Assembly (NCBI GenBank): GCA_944385575.1
Contig: CALWXT010000012.1
Coordinates: 1-40,067, forward strand
Direction of reading: 5' to 3'
DNA: 40,067 bases
From: an uncultured Flavonifractor sp.
GTDB taxonomy: Bacteria > Bacillota > Clostridia > Oscillospirales > Oscillospiraceae
The notes below the pieces were generated by a model. It worked only from the letters and a program-made list of their open reading frames with translations, was not told where the DNA came from and searched no databases. The translations under genes and the position numbers were made by a program. How positions within the stretch are numbered: position 1 is the stretch's first letter; each line of letters begins with the position of its first letter. Of this stretch, positions 6,902 through 14,617 are shown piece by piece.

Positions 6902-7843
6902 ATGGCGCAAAATCCCGCACCGGCTGTCGCCGGGGGAAAGGTCAAAAAGCAAAAACGATCCCAGTTCTCCGGCATGAGCAAGGCGCTGGTCCGGAGAGAG
7001 ACTATTTCTGCCTACATGTTCCTGCTGCCCAGCCTGATTTTCTTCGTGGGATTTGTGGTGATCCCCATGATCATGTGTCTGGTGTACAGCTTCCTGGACA
7101 TGGGGCTGGACGTCGGTTCGGCCAAGTTCATCGGACTGAGCAACTATGTTGAGATGTTCAATGACCCTGTGTTCCGCAAGGGCCTGCTCAATACCGTGAT
7201 TATCGTGGTGGTGGCGGTGCCCTCCGTTACCGCTTTTTCCCTGTGGGTGAGTTCCGCTATCTATCAGATGAAGGCGGTCACCCGGTCCTTCTTCCGCTGT
7301 GTGTTTTATCTGCCTGTGGTCACCGGCACCGTGGCGGTCACCGTTGTGTGGAAGTGGATGTTCAATACTTACAACGGCCTGATCAACCAGGTGTTCGGCA
7401 GCACCCACAATTGGCTGGGCGATCCCAGCACCGCCCTGGCCTGTATCATCATGATCCTGTTTACCACTTCCATCGGCCAGCCCATCGTGCTTTACGTGGC
7501 GGCTCTGGGCAACGTGGACCAGTCTCTGGTCGAGGCGGCCCAGGTGGACGGTGCCACCAAGCTCCAGGTGTTCTGGAAGATCAAGTGGCCCCAGATCATG
7601 CCCACAACTCTGTATATTCTGGTGATTACCACCATTAACTCCTTCCAGTGCTTCGCCCTGATCCAGCTGCTGACCCGCGGCGGACCCAACCACGCCACAG
7701 ACACGATCATGTACTACATCTTCGATATGGCGTACAATGTCCACCGATTCGGTTATGCAAATGCCATGGGCGTGATCCTGGCCATCATCATTGCGATTTT
7801 CTCTGCTATTCAGTTTAAAGTCGCCAAGACGGACAACGGTTAA
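6902..7843 (+). CDS. ABC sugar permease, MalF/UgpA type
   Basis: 313 residues with about six membrane segments after a basic cytoplasmic lead; the first segment is MFLLPSLIFFVGFVVIPMIM. The cytoplasmic EAA loop is VEAAQVDGATKLQVFWKIKW, the contact for the ATPase. The ATG at 6902 follows AGAGGGGGAGA. It pairs with the next permease and the binding protein as a CUT1 carbohydrate importer. It is downstream of the hairpin at 6824-6860. Confidence 0.9.
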   Translation: MAQNPAPAVAGGKVKKQKRSQFSGMSKALVRRETISAYMFLLPSLIFFVGFVVIPMIMCLVYSFLDMGLDVGSAKFIGLSNYVEMFNDPVFRKGLLNTVIIVVVAVPSVTAFSLWVSSAIYQMKAVTRSFFRCVFYLPVVTGTVAVTVVWKWMFNTYNGLINQVFGSTHNWLGDPSTALACIIMILFTTSIGQPIVLYVAALGNVDQSLVEAAQVDGATKLQVFWKIKWPQIMPTTLYILVITTINSFQCFALIQLLTRGGPNHATDTIMYYIFDMAYNVHRFGYANAMGVILAIIIAIFSAIQFKVAKTDNG

Positions 7844-7855
7844 GGAGGTGAGAGG

Positions 7856-8701
7856 ATGAATTCCGCAAAGAGCAAGCTGTCCGGTACTTCCACCGGCTAT
7901 AAGGTGTTTACTATCGTGATCCTGGTGCTGCTGGCGATCTTCTTCATCTTCCCACTGTACTGGATCATCACCGGCTCCTTCAAGGACGCCGCCACTATCA
8001 ACGCGCCCAATCCCCAGTGGTTCCCGCTGAACCCCACGCTGGAGAACTACGCCAAGCTGTTTAAGCAGCCCGCCTTCCAGTGGCTGCTGAACATTATCAT
8101 CATCTGCGTGGGCGCTCTGGTGCTCACCTGCCTGACCGCCTCTCTGGCCGGTTACGCGCTGGCCAAGAAGCGCTTCTACGGCCGGGGCATCCTGTTCACC
8201 ATCATCATCTGCGCCATGGCTCTGCCCAAGCAGGTCATCGTTATCCCCCTGCTTCAGGAAATGAGCATGATCGGCCTCCACGACACTCTGCTGGCCGTCA
8301 TCCTGCCCACCGTCGGCTGGCCTTTCGGCGTGTTCCTGATGAAGCAGTTTGCCGAGACCATCCCCACCGAGATCCTGGAAGCCGCCCGTGTGGACGGCGC
8401 GGGCGAACTGCGCACCTTCTTCAGCGTAGTTTTCCCCATGATCAAGCCGGGTATCGGCGCGCTGGCCATCTTCACCTTCGTGAATACCTGGAACGACTAC
8501 TTCATGCAGTTGATCATGCTGAACAGCCGCGAGATGTGGACCCTGCCTGAAGGCATTGCCCGTCTCCAGGGCGAAATGTCTTCCGACTTCGGCCTTATCA
8601 TGGCCGGCGCCACTCTGGCCGCCGTGCCCATCGTGGCGGTGTTTATCGCCTTCCAGAAGTACTTCACCCAGGGCATTTCCATGGGCGCCGTCAAGGGCTG
8701 A
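7856..8701 (+). CDS. ABC sugar permease, MalG/UgpE type
   Basis: 281 residues with six membrane segments (first: FTIVILVLLAIFFIFPLYWII) and an EAA loop ILEAARVDGAGELRTFF. AAGGAGGTGA directly upstream gives strong translation. It starts 12 bases after the first permease. The pair of permeases forms the membrane channel; no ATPase gene lies directly next, but an MsmK-type ATPase is at the end of the operon. Confidence 0.9.
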   Translation: MNSAKSKLSGTSTGYKVFTIVILVLLAIFFIFPLYWIITGSFKDAATINAPNPQWFPLNPTLENYAKLFKQPAFQWLLNIIIICVGALVLTCLTASLAGYALAKKRFYGRGILFTIIICAMALPKQVIVIPLLQEMSMIGLHDTLLAVILPTVGWPFGVFLMKQFAETIPTEILEAARVDGAGELRTFFSVVFPMIKPGIGALAIFTFVNTWNDYFMQLIMLNSREMWTLPEGIARLQGEMSSDFGLIMAGATLAAVPIVAVFIAFQKYFTQGISMGAVKG

Positions 8702-8736
8702 TTTCTGCCTATCAAGATTGAGAGAAGGAATATAAA

Positions 8737-9642
8737 ATGAGCGATCTGAAGAAATACCAGGGCGTTATCCCCGCCTTTTATGCCTGCTATGACGAGGCAG
8801 GCAACATCTCCCCCGAAGGGGTCCGCGCCCTGACACGTCACCTGATCGAAAAGGGCGTCAACGGCCTGTATGTGGGCGGCTCCTCCGGCGAGTGCATTTA
8901 CCAGAGCGTGGCTGAGCGCAAGGTAGTGCTGGAGAACGTGATGGCCGAGGCCAAGGGCAAGGTGGTTGTCATCGCCCACGTGGCCTGCAACAACACCGCC
9001 GACAGCCAGGAGCTGGCCGCTCATGCCGAGAGCCTGGGCGTGGACGCCATCGCCGCCATCCCCCCCATCTACTTCCACCTGCCCGAGTACGGTATTGCCG
9101 GCTACTGGAACGACATTTCTGCCGCCGCCCCCAACACCGACTTCATCATCTACAACATTCCCCAGCTGGCCGGCGTGGCGCTCACTCCGTCCCTGCTGGC
9201 TGAGATGAAGAAGAACCCCCGGGTCATCGGCGTGAAGAACTCCTCCATGCCCGTCCAGGATATCCAGATGTGGCGTGACGCCGGCGTGATCGTGTTCAAC
9301 GGTCCCGACGAGCAGTATGTCTCCGGCTTGGCCATGGGCGCCTGCGCCGGTATCGGCGGCACCTACGCCGTTATGCCCGAGCTGTTCCTGAAGGTCTATG
9401 ACCTGTTCCACAAGGGCGAGATGGAGCCTGCCCGTGAGATCCAGAACGACATCTGCCGCATCATTTATAAGATGTGCTCCGCCCACGGCAACCTGTATGC
9501 TGTGATGAAGGCCATCCTGGCCAAGAAGGGCGTGAACTGCGGCTCCGTCCGCAAGCCCATGCCCGGCCTGATTGCCAGCGACGCCGCCGTCGTGGACGAG
9601 GCCGCCGCCATGATCGACGCTGCTATCGCCAAGTACTGCTGA
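8737..9642 (+). CDS. nanA: N-acetylneuraminate lyase
   Basis: 301-residue class I aldolase of the DHDPS/NAL family that splits Neu5Ac into ManNAc and pyruvate in the cytoplasm. It has VGGSSGE (residues 46-52), Tyr139 in IIYNIPQ and Schiff-base Lys167 in GVKNSS; the 28-residue Tyr-Lys spacing matches E. coli NanA (Tyr137, Lys165). The Ser-Ser of the GSSGE motif and the GPDE motif (Asp191, Glu192), equivalent to sialate-contacting residues of NanA, favour a lyase over dihydrodipicolinate synthase, which has Thr-Thr. The context (sugar importer, nagB, nagA, epimerase) agrees. AGAAGGAA precedes the ATG. Confidence 0.9.
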   Translation: MSDLKKYQGVIPAFYACYDEAGNISPEGVRALTRHLIEKGVNGLYVGGSSGECIYQSVAERKVVLENVMAEAKGKVVVIAHVACNNTADSQELAAHAESLGVDAIAAIPPIYFHLPEYGIAGYWNDISAAAPNTDFIIYNIPQLAGVALTPSLLAEMKKNPRVIGVKNSSMPVQDIQMWRDAGVIVFNGPDEQYVSGLAMGACAGIGGTYAVMPELFLKVYDLFHKGEMEPAREIQNDICRIIYKMCSAHGNLYAVMKAILAKKGVNCGSVRKPMPGLIASDAAVVDEAAAMIDAAIAKYC

Positions 9643-9660
9643 ATATAGGAGAAGATCGGT

Positions 9661-10413
9661 ATGCGAATTTATCAATCGGAAGATTACAATGCCATGAGCC
9701 GTCGGGCGGCCAATATCATCTCCGCCCAGGTGATTTATAAGCCCGACTGCGTGCTGGGCCTGGCTACCGGTGGTACCCCCGTGGGCACCTATAAGCAGCT
9801 GGTGGACTGGTACAAGAAGGGCGACCTGTCCTTCGCTGAGGTGCGCTCCGTCAACCTGGATGAGTACCTGGGCCTGTCCCCCCACCATGAGCAGAGCTAC
9901 CGCTACTTCATGCAGAGCAACCTGTTCGACCATATCGACATCAAGCCTGAGAACACTCACGTGCTCAACGGCCTGGCCAAGGACCCCCAGGCGGAGTGCG
10001 CGGCCTACAACAAGTTGATCCAGGACCTGGGCGGCATTGATCTGCAGCTGCTGGGTATGGGCCACAACGGCCACATTGCCTTCAACGAGCCCGGCGACGA
10101 CTTTGGCCTGGAGACCCATGTGGTCACTCTGACCGAGAGCACCATCGAGGCCAACAAGCGCTTCTTCGAGAGCCGGGACGAGGTGCCCCGCCACGCCCTG
10201 AGCATGGGCATCAAGAACATCATGAATGCCCGGCGCATCCTGATGGTGGTCAGCGGCGAGGATAAGGCGGATGCGGTGGTCAAGGCCTTTGCTGGCCCGG
10301 TCACCAAGGACGTGCCCGCCTCCGTGCTGCAGCTGCACCCCGACGTGACCCTGGTGGCCGATAAGGCTGCCCTGAGCAAGCTGGTGGAAGCGGGTGTGCC
10401 CGTATGCGGATAA
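9661..10413 (+). CDS. nagB: Glucosamine-6-phosphate deaminase
   Basis: 250 residues, the usual length for Gram-positive NagB. It converts glucosamine-6-phosphate to fructose-6-phosphate and ammonia. LGLATGGTPVGTY (32-44) is the phosphate-binding signature, VNLDEY carries the catalytic Asp67, and GHNGHIAFNEP holds His137 and Glu142. It starts 18 bases after nanA and its end overlaps the start of nagA by 10 bases, so the two are translationally coupled. The last catabolic step before glycolysis. Confidence 0.95.
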   Translation: MRIYQSEDYNAMSRRAANIISAQVIYKPDCVLGLATGGTPVGTYKQLVDWYKKGDLSFAEVRSVNLDEYLGLSPHHEQSYRYFMQSNLFDHIDIKPENTHVLNGLAKDPQAECAAYNKLIQDLGGIDLQLLGMGHNGHIAFNEPGDDFGLETHVVTLTESTIEANKRFFESRDEVPRHALSMGIKNIMNARRILMVVSGEDKADAVVKAFAGPVTKDVPASVLQLHPDVTLVADKAALSKLVEAGVPVCG

Positions 10414-11525
10414 CCGGCGGTCAGGTTTTCGACCTGCATGAGGGGTTCGTCCAGCGCGATGTGTGCTTTGATGGCCGCCTCCTTTCCAATTCCAGCACTG
10501 ACGGTCAGAGCTATGATGCGTCCGGCTGCTATGTGATCCCCGGCCTTACTGACCTGCACTTCCATGGCTGCAAGGGGTATGACTTCTCCGATGCCGACCC
10601 GGAGGGCCTGCAGGTCATGGCCGAGTACGAGCTGTCCCGGGGCGTGACTCAGATCTGCCCTGCCGGCATGACTCTGCTGGAGGAACAGCTGACAAAGGTG
10701 TGCCAGGTGGCTGCCGCCCATAAGGAGGCCGACAAGCCCGGTGCCGCCCTGTGCGGCATCAACCTGGAGGGACCCTTCCTCTCCATGGCTAAGAAGGGTG
10801 CCCAGAACGGCGCCTGGCTCCACGCACCCGACGTGGCCATGTTCCGGCGGCTGATGGCCGCTTCCCATGGCCTGGTCAAGCTGGTGTCCCTGGCTCCCGA
10901 GGAGCCCGGCGCCATGGAATTTGTGGAGGCTGTGGAAGGGGAGGTCACCGTTTCCCTGGCCCACACCACTGCCGACTATGATACTGCCATGGAGGCCTTC
11001 CGGCTGGGCGCCCGTCAGGTGACCCACCTGTTCAATGGTATGCCTCCCTTCAGCCACCGCGCTCCCGGCGTGGTAGGCGCCGCCCTGGACACGCCCCTGT
11101 GCAATGTGGAGCTGATCTGTGACGGTGTCCATATCCACCCCTCTGTGGTGCGGGCGGTATTCAAGATGTTCGGCGCCAAGCGGGTCATCCTGATCTCCGA
11201 CACCATGCGGGCCGCCGGTATGCCTGACGGCGCTTACACCCTGGGCGGTCAGGATGTGACTGTGAAGGGCAAACATGCCACCCTGGCCGACGGCACCCTG
11301 GCCGGCTCGGTCACCGATCTGATGAACTGCATGAAGACCGCAGTTTCCTTCGGCATCCCCCTGGCGGACGCCGTGCGGGCGGCGGCGGTGAACCCCGCCA
11401 AGGCCATCGGCATTTTCAGCCGGGCAGGCAGCCTGGAGCCCGGCAAGCGGGCCAATGTGGTCATTCTGGACGAGAATCTGGACGTAAAGGACGTCTTTTT
11501 CCGCGGCAAGCTGGTCAGCCGCTGA
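10404..11525 (+). CDS. nagA: N-acetylglucosamine-6-phosphate deacetylase
   Basis: 373-residue amidohydrolase that removes acetate from GlcNAc-6-phosphate. Metal and catalytic motifs are present: DLHFHG (His52, His54), INLEGPF with the metal Glu, SLAHTTADYD, QVTHLFNGMPP and LISDTMRAAG with the catalytic Asp. It keeps both His of the HxH motif, as in Bacillus-type enzymes. The start ATG lies inside the end of nagB, a 10-base overlap. It feeds GlcN-6-P to NagB. Confidence 0.93.
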   Translation: MRITGGQVFDLHEGFVQRDVCFDGRLLSNSSTDGQSYDASGCYVIPGLTDLHFHGCKGYDFSDADPEGLQVMAEYELSRGVTQICPAGMTLLEEQLTKVCQVAAAHKEADKPGAALCGINLEGPFLSMAKKGAQNGAWLHAPDVAMFRRLMAASHGLVKLVSLAPEEPGAMEFVEAVEGEVTVSLAHTTADYDTAMEAFRLGARQVTHLFNGMPPFSHRAPGVVGAALDTPLCNVELICDGVHIHPSVVRAVFKMFGAKRVILISDTMRAAGMPDGAYTLGGQDVTVKGKHATLADGTLAGSVTDLMNCMKTAVSFGIPLADAVRAAAVNPAKAIGIFSRAGSLEPGKRANVVILDENLDVKDVFFRGKLVSR

Positions 11526-11715
11526 AGCGCAGCCCCCAAATCAGGCCTCCCGGCCCTACTCCATTCCCATAGGACCGGGGGAGCTGTTAAAAAGGAGGAA
11601 AAACCGCCGGCCGGCGGTGCGGCAGTGTGGAGACCTGCCGTAAAGCCCGCGGGGTAACCACTCCCCGCCGGGCGAGAGGGTATTTGCGGAGGCATTGCCC
11701 TTACGGCCAATGAAT
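11526..11715 (+). other. Structured leader before the ABC ATPase gene
   Basis: 190 bases without a gene. They hold a perfect 16-base palindrome ACCGCCGGCCGGCGGT (11603-11618), preceded by AAAGGAGG (11591-11598) with no usable start after it, and a stable hairpin (GCCCG 11645-11649, GGGG 11651-11654 pairing with CCCC 11663-11666 and CGGGC 11669-11673) just before GGAGG (11688-11692). I recognise no known riboswitch and no promoter. It may tune ATPase expression. Confidence 0.5.
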
Positions 11716-12837
11716 ATGGCAACGGTATCTCTGAAGGGTATCAAGAAGATCTATGACAACAAGGTGACCGCCGTCCACGACTTCAATCTGGAGATCGCGG
11801 ACAAGGAGTTCATCGTGCTGGTCGGCCCCTCCGGCTGCGGCAAGTCCACCACCCTGCGGATGGTGGCCGGCCTGGAGGACATCTCCGAGGGCGATCTGAT
11901 CATCGGCGGCAAGCGGATGAACGACGTGGAGCCCAAGGACCGGGACATCGCCATGGTGTTCCAAAGCTACGCTCTCTATCCCCACATGACCGTGTATGAG
12001 AACATGGCCTTCGCCCTGAAGCTGCGCAAGGTCCCCGCCGACGAGATCGACAAGAAGGTGCGGGAGGCTGCCGCCATTCTGGACATCACCCAGTATCTGG
12101 ACCGCAAGCCCAAAGCTCTGTCCGGCGGCCAGCGTCAGCGTGTGGCCATCGGCCGCGCCATCGTCCGTGATCCCCAGGTCTTCCTGATGGACGAACCTCT
12201 GTCCAACCTGGACGCCAAGCTGCGTAACCAGATGCGTGCCGAGATCATCAAGCTGCGCCAGCGCATCAACACCACCTTCATCTACGTCACCCATGACCAG
12301 ACCGAGGCCATGACCCTGGGCGACCGCATCGTTATCATGAAGGACGGCTTCATTCAGCAGATCGGCACCCCTCAGGAGGTGTTTGACCGTCCCGCCAACC
12401 TGTTTGTGGCCGGCTTTATCGGTTCTCCCCAGATGAACTTCTTTGATGGCAAGCTGTCCAAGAAGGACGGCAAGTATCAGATCAGCGTGGGCGAGGCCGT
12501 GATGGTGCTGGCAGACAAGGCCCAGAAGCTGCTGACCGAGAAGGACGCCGGCGACATGGATGTGGTCGTGGGTGTCCGCCCCGAGCACATCACCTTCGCC
12601 ACTGTGGCTGGTTCCCACACCATTTCCAGCAAGGTGGATGTGTCCGAGATGATGGGCAGCGAGGTCTACCTCCACGTTAACGCCGTGGGCAAGGACGTGG
12701 TGCTGCGTGTGCCTACCGTGGACCTGCCGGAGGAGCATCGCGCCGGCATCCCCTACGGCACTGAGATCAACTTCACCTTCCGTCCTGAGCTGATCCACCT
12801 GTTTGATCCCAAGACCGAGCGCAACCTGATCTATTAA
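11716..12837 (+). CDS. Sugar ABC transporter ATPase, MsmK/UgpC/MalK type
   Basis: 373 residues. ATPase domain (about 1-235): Walker A GPSGCGKST, Q-loop MVFQSYALYPHMTVYENMAF, signature LSGGQRQRVAIGRAIVRDP, Walker B VFLMDEPLSNLD, H-loop THDQTEAM; the C-terminal part is a regulatory TOBE/OB domain ending LIHLFDPKTERNL. It can energise the two permeases of this operon; ATPases of this type often serve several sugar importers. The start is uncertain: MATVSL at 11716 matches the family, but GGAGG (11688-11692) is far away; ATG 11710 and TTG 11695 are alternatives in the same frame. It ends the operon before a strong terminator. Confidence 0.92.
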   Translation: MATVSLKGIKKIYDNKVTAVHDFNLEIADKEFIVLVGPSGCGKSTTLRMVAGLEDISEGDLIIGGKRMNDVEPKDRDIAMVFQSYALYPHMTVYENMAFALKLRKVPADEIDKKVREAAAILDITQYLDRKPKALSGGQRQRVAIGRAIVRDPQVFLMDEPLSNLDAKLRNQMRAEIIKLRQRINTTFIYVTHDQTEAMTLGDRIVIMKDGFIQQIGTPQEVFDRPANLFVAGFIGSPQMNFFDGKLSKKDGKYQISVGEAVMVLADKAQKLLTEKDAGDMDVVVGVRPEHITFATVAGSHTISSKVDVSEMMGSEVYLHVNAVGKDVVLRVPTVDLPEEHRAGIPYGTEINFTFRPELIHLFDPKTERNLIY

Positions 12838-12840
12838 GTA

Positions 12841-12880
12841 AAAAAAGAACCGCGGACCATCGGTCCGCGGTTCTTTTTTT
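12841..12880. terminator. Bidirectional terminator after the sialic acid operon
   Basis: GAACCGCGGACC (12847-12858), 3-base loop, GGTCCGCGGTTC (12862-12873), A run on the left and T7 on the right. The stop codon of the convergent DUF308 gene lies in the T run. Confidence 0.93.
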
Positions 12881-13466
12881 ATTCTGGGTCTACCGGGTCA
12901 ACCTCCACGGGGTGAATCTTGCGGTACTCCTTGGTCCAGCGGGAGAGCTGGAACAAGGTCCACAGATCGGCGACCCCGGAGTACAGCAGGGAGATGCCGA
13001 TGAGCCGCACCAGCGCGGTGCCCGCCAGCATGGGGCGGAAAACCACGACCAGGCCCAGGACCACCGTGATGAGAGAGAGGATCAGATAGAGGGTCCAGCC
13101 CATATGCTCCATTCGACGCAGCTCCATAGCCCGCTTCAGGTTAAGCAGGCCGTCAATGAGGATATACAGACCCAAAATCACGGTCAGGATGCTCTGGAAC
13201 AGGGTGGGCTGGAACAGCAGCACCGCACCTACGGCGGCAGCCACGATGCCCAGCAGCAGGGTAAGGAAGCTGCCGGCTGTACGCATCTCCTCCCGGCAGA
13301 ACCCCACAATGGAGATCACACCGTAGAGCAGCAGAATGCCGCCGGTGAGATAGCACAGCGCGTCCATCACCGTAGCAGGCCAGATAAGGAGCACCAGACC
13401 CAGCAGTACGTAGAGAACAGAGAGGAGCACAAAGCTGACGCTGAGGTTTTTCAGACGGTCTCTCAT
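12879..13466 (-). CDS. DUF308/HdeD-like membrane protein
   Basis: 195 residues with six short hydrophobic segments arranged as three pairs, each with the repeated pattern LxGxxLLxxPxxxxxxL...GxxLLxxGxxxL typical of DUF308/HdeD-like proteins (for example LLGLVLLIWPATVMDALCYL and VLGLVVVFRPMLAGTALV). The C terminus is a soluble acidic tail (VEVDPVDPE). Function of the family in Clostridia is unknown; HdeD is linked to acid resistance in E. coli. Last gene of the minus-strand run from uvrB. AAAGGAAGG precedes the ATG. Confidence 0.75.
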   Translation of the reverse strand: MRDRLKNLSVSFVLLSVLYVLLGLVLLIWPATVMDALCYLTGGILLLYGVISIVGFCREEMRTAGSFLTLLLGIVAAAVGAVLLFQPTLFQSILTVILGLYILIDGLLNLKRAMELRRMEHMGWTLYLILSLITVVLGLVVVFRPMLAGTALVRLIGISLLYSGVADLWTLFQLSRWTKEYRKIHPVEVDPVDPE

Positions 13467-13500
13467 GGTACAGACCTTCCTTTCTTACAGGCTGGGCAGC

Positions 13501-13974
13501 TTACTGCCAGCCCTTGCATACATCAATCCAGCCGGCACTGTTTGCCAGCTGGGACAGCTCGTCACAGTTGAGCTTCACCGCAGAAGCGGCGTTGCCTGCT
13601 GCCGGATAGATGGTGTCAAACCGCTGGAGGGACACATCCAGATAGGCGGTGACATTGGGGTGGGTGATGGCGAAGGGACACACGCCGCCGATGGTATGGC
13701 CCGTGAACTCCACCACCTGGTCGGGGGTAAGCATGGTGGCCTTATGGTGGAACTGGGCCTTGAACTTGGAGTTGTCGATCTTGGCGTCCCCGGCGCAGAC
13801 GATCAGGACAGCCCCGTCCTCATGGATGAAGGAGAGAGTCTTGGCGATGTGGGCGGGCTCGCAGCCCACTGCCTGAGCGGCCAGCTCCACCGTGGCGCTG
13901 GACACGTCAAACTCCTGGATGCGGTCCTCGTAGCCCCGCTCCCGCAGGTAAGCCCGGCAGGCTTCAATAGACAT
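13501..13974 (-). CDS. YbaK/EbsC-type aminoacyl-tRNA deacylase
   Basis: 157 residues of the YbaK/ProX editing-domain family, which hydrolyses mischarged tRNA (Cys-tRNAPro for YbaK itself). The pattern includes AAQAVGCEPAHIAKTLSF, DAKIDNSKFKAQF with conserved lysines, and the glycine-rich GHTIGGVCPFAI motif near residue 95. A free-standing cytoplasmic protein. Its ribosome binding site GGAGG lies in the last codons of the thioesterase gene, and only three bases separate the two genes, so they are coupled. Which tRNA it edits cannot be read from sequence. Confidence 0.85.
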   Translation of the reverse strand: MSIEACRAYLRERGYEDRIQEFDVSSATVELAAQAVGCEPAHIAKTLSFIHEDGAVLIVCAGDAKIDNSKFKAQFHHKATMLTPDQVVEFTGHTIGGVCPFAITHPNVTAYLDVSLQRFDTIYPAAGNAASAVKLNCDELSQLANSAGWIDVCKGWQ

Positions 13975-13977
13975 GGC

Positions 13978-14373
13978 TTACTTGCCTCCCTTTTTGGCTT
14001 CCGCCTTAGCCAGGAAGCGATCCACCGTGATAATGAACCGCTCATGGGTGCCGCCGCCGATGGCGCCGGCCTCGTCAAAGGCCTTGACGGTGAAGGTGAG
14101 CTTTTTGCCTTCAACGGCGGTGAGCTCGGCCTCCGCCCATACCTTCATACCCACGGGGGTGGCGGCGTCGTGGGTGACGTCCAGCTTGGTGCCCACGGTG
14201 CCCTGGCCCTCCTCCAGATGGGCCTGCACGGCATTGACGGCGGCATTTTCCATCAGGGCGATCATATAGGGGGTGGCAAATACGGGCACCAGACCGCTGC
14301 CCACGGCAGCGGCGGTATTCTGCTCGGTGACCACGGTTTCCGCCTTGCCCTTGCATCCAACAGTGAGAGACAT
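13978..14373 (-). CDS. FlK-like hotdog thioesterase
   Basis: 131 residues with a hotdog fold signature GSGLVPVFATPYMIALMENAA. The residues Thr34, Glu42 and His68 have exactly the spacing (8 and 26) of the catalytic Thr42, Glu50 and His76 of fluoroacetyl-CoA thioesterase FlK. Proteins like this are widespread in Clostridia without fluoroacetate; the natural acyl-CoA is unknown. The ribosome binding site GAAAGGAG lies in the end of the duplicated uvrA tail upstream, so the duplicate supplies its translation signal. Confidence 0.8.
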   Translation of the reverse strand: MSLTVGCKGKAETVVTEQNTAAAVGSGLVPVFATPYMIALMENAAVNAVQAHLEEGQGTVGTKLDVTHDAATPVGMKVWAEAELTAVEGKKLTFTVKAFDEAGAIGGGTHERFIITVDRFLAKAEAKKGGK

Positions 14374-14379
14374 ATGCGT

Positions 14380-14490
14380 TCAAACTCCTTTCGATTCCAG
14401 CATCCGCTTCAGATATTGCCCGGTGTAGCTCTCCGGACAGGCAGCCACTTCTTCGGGGGTACCGGTGGCCACGATGGTGCCGCCGCCGGA
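14380..14490 (-). pseudogene. Diverged duplicate of the uvrA 3' end
   Basis: The minus strand of 14490-14398 aligns without gaps over 93 bases to the end of the intact uvrA (14716-14624), about 71 of 93 identical by hand count. It encodes [20 protein letters not shown] and [11 protein letters not shown] then ESKGV and a stop at 14380, against the real uvrA end [12 protein letters not shown]. An open frame runs from 14568 through hairpin DNA into this remnant, but the first 27 or so residues look like non-coding repeat. It is best read as a leftover of a tandem or second uvrA. Confidence 0.75.
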
Positions 14491-14495
14491 CCAAG

Positions 14496-14616
14496 CCCCA
14501 TGGGTCAGGACCCATGGGGACCCCGGAGATTTTATCTGCTCGGGCGGAGTGAATCCGCCCGGCATCAAGGTTTTGGCCTGCGGCCAAAACGCTTGTGTGG
14601 CGGCTCCGGCGGCGGC
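14496..14616. repeat. Three hairpins and an inverted copy of uvrA sequence between the two uvrA ends
   Basis: Perfect inverted repeats: CCCCATGGGTC (14496-14506) with GACCCATGGGG (14509-14519); CGGGCGGA (14541-14548) with TCCGCCCG (14554-14561); GTTTTGGCC (14570-14578) with GGCCAAAAC (14582-14590). An 18-base stretch at 14599-14616 is the exact reverse complement of 14705-14722 inside uvrA. Confidence 0.8.
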
Positions 14617-14617
14617 T

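Noticed and set aside
8737-9642. Dihydrodipicolinate synthase instead of sialic acid lyase
   Set aside because: The motif is GSSGE rather than the GTTGE of DHDPS, GPDE is present, and the neighbours are all amino sugar genes.
11526-11715. glmS ribozyme or another known riboswitch before the ATPase gene
   Set aside because: I found no conserved core of a known class; the hairpins look generic.
14380-14568. A real 62-residue gene at the uvrA duplicate
   Set aside because: Its first half is translated hairpin DNA and its second half is a uvrA remnant; no ribosome binding site precedes it.
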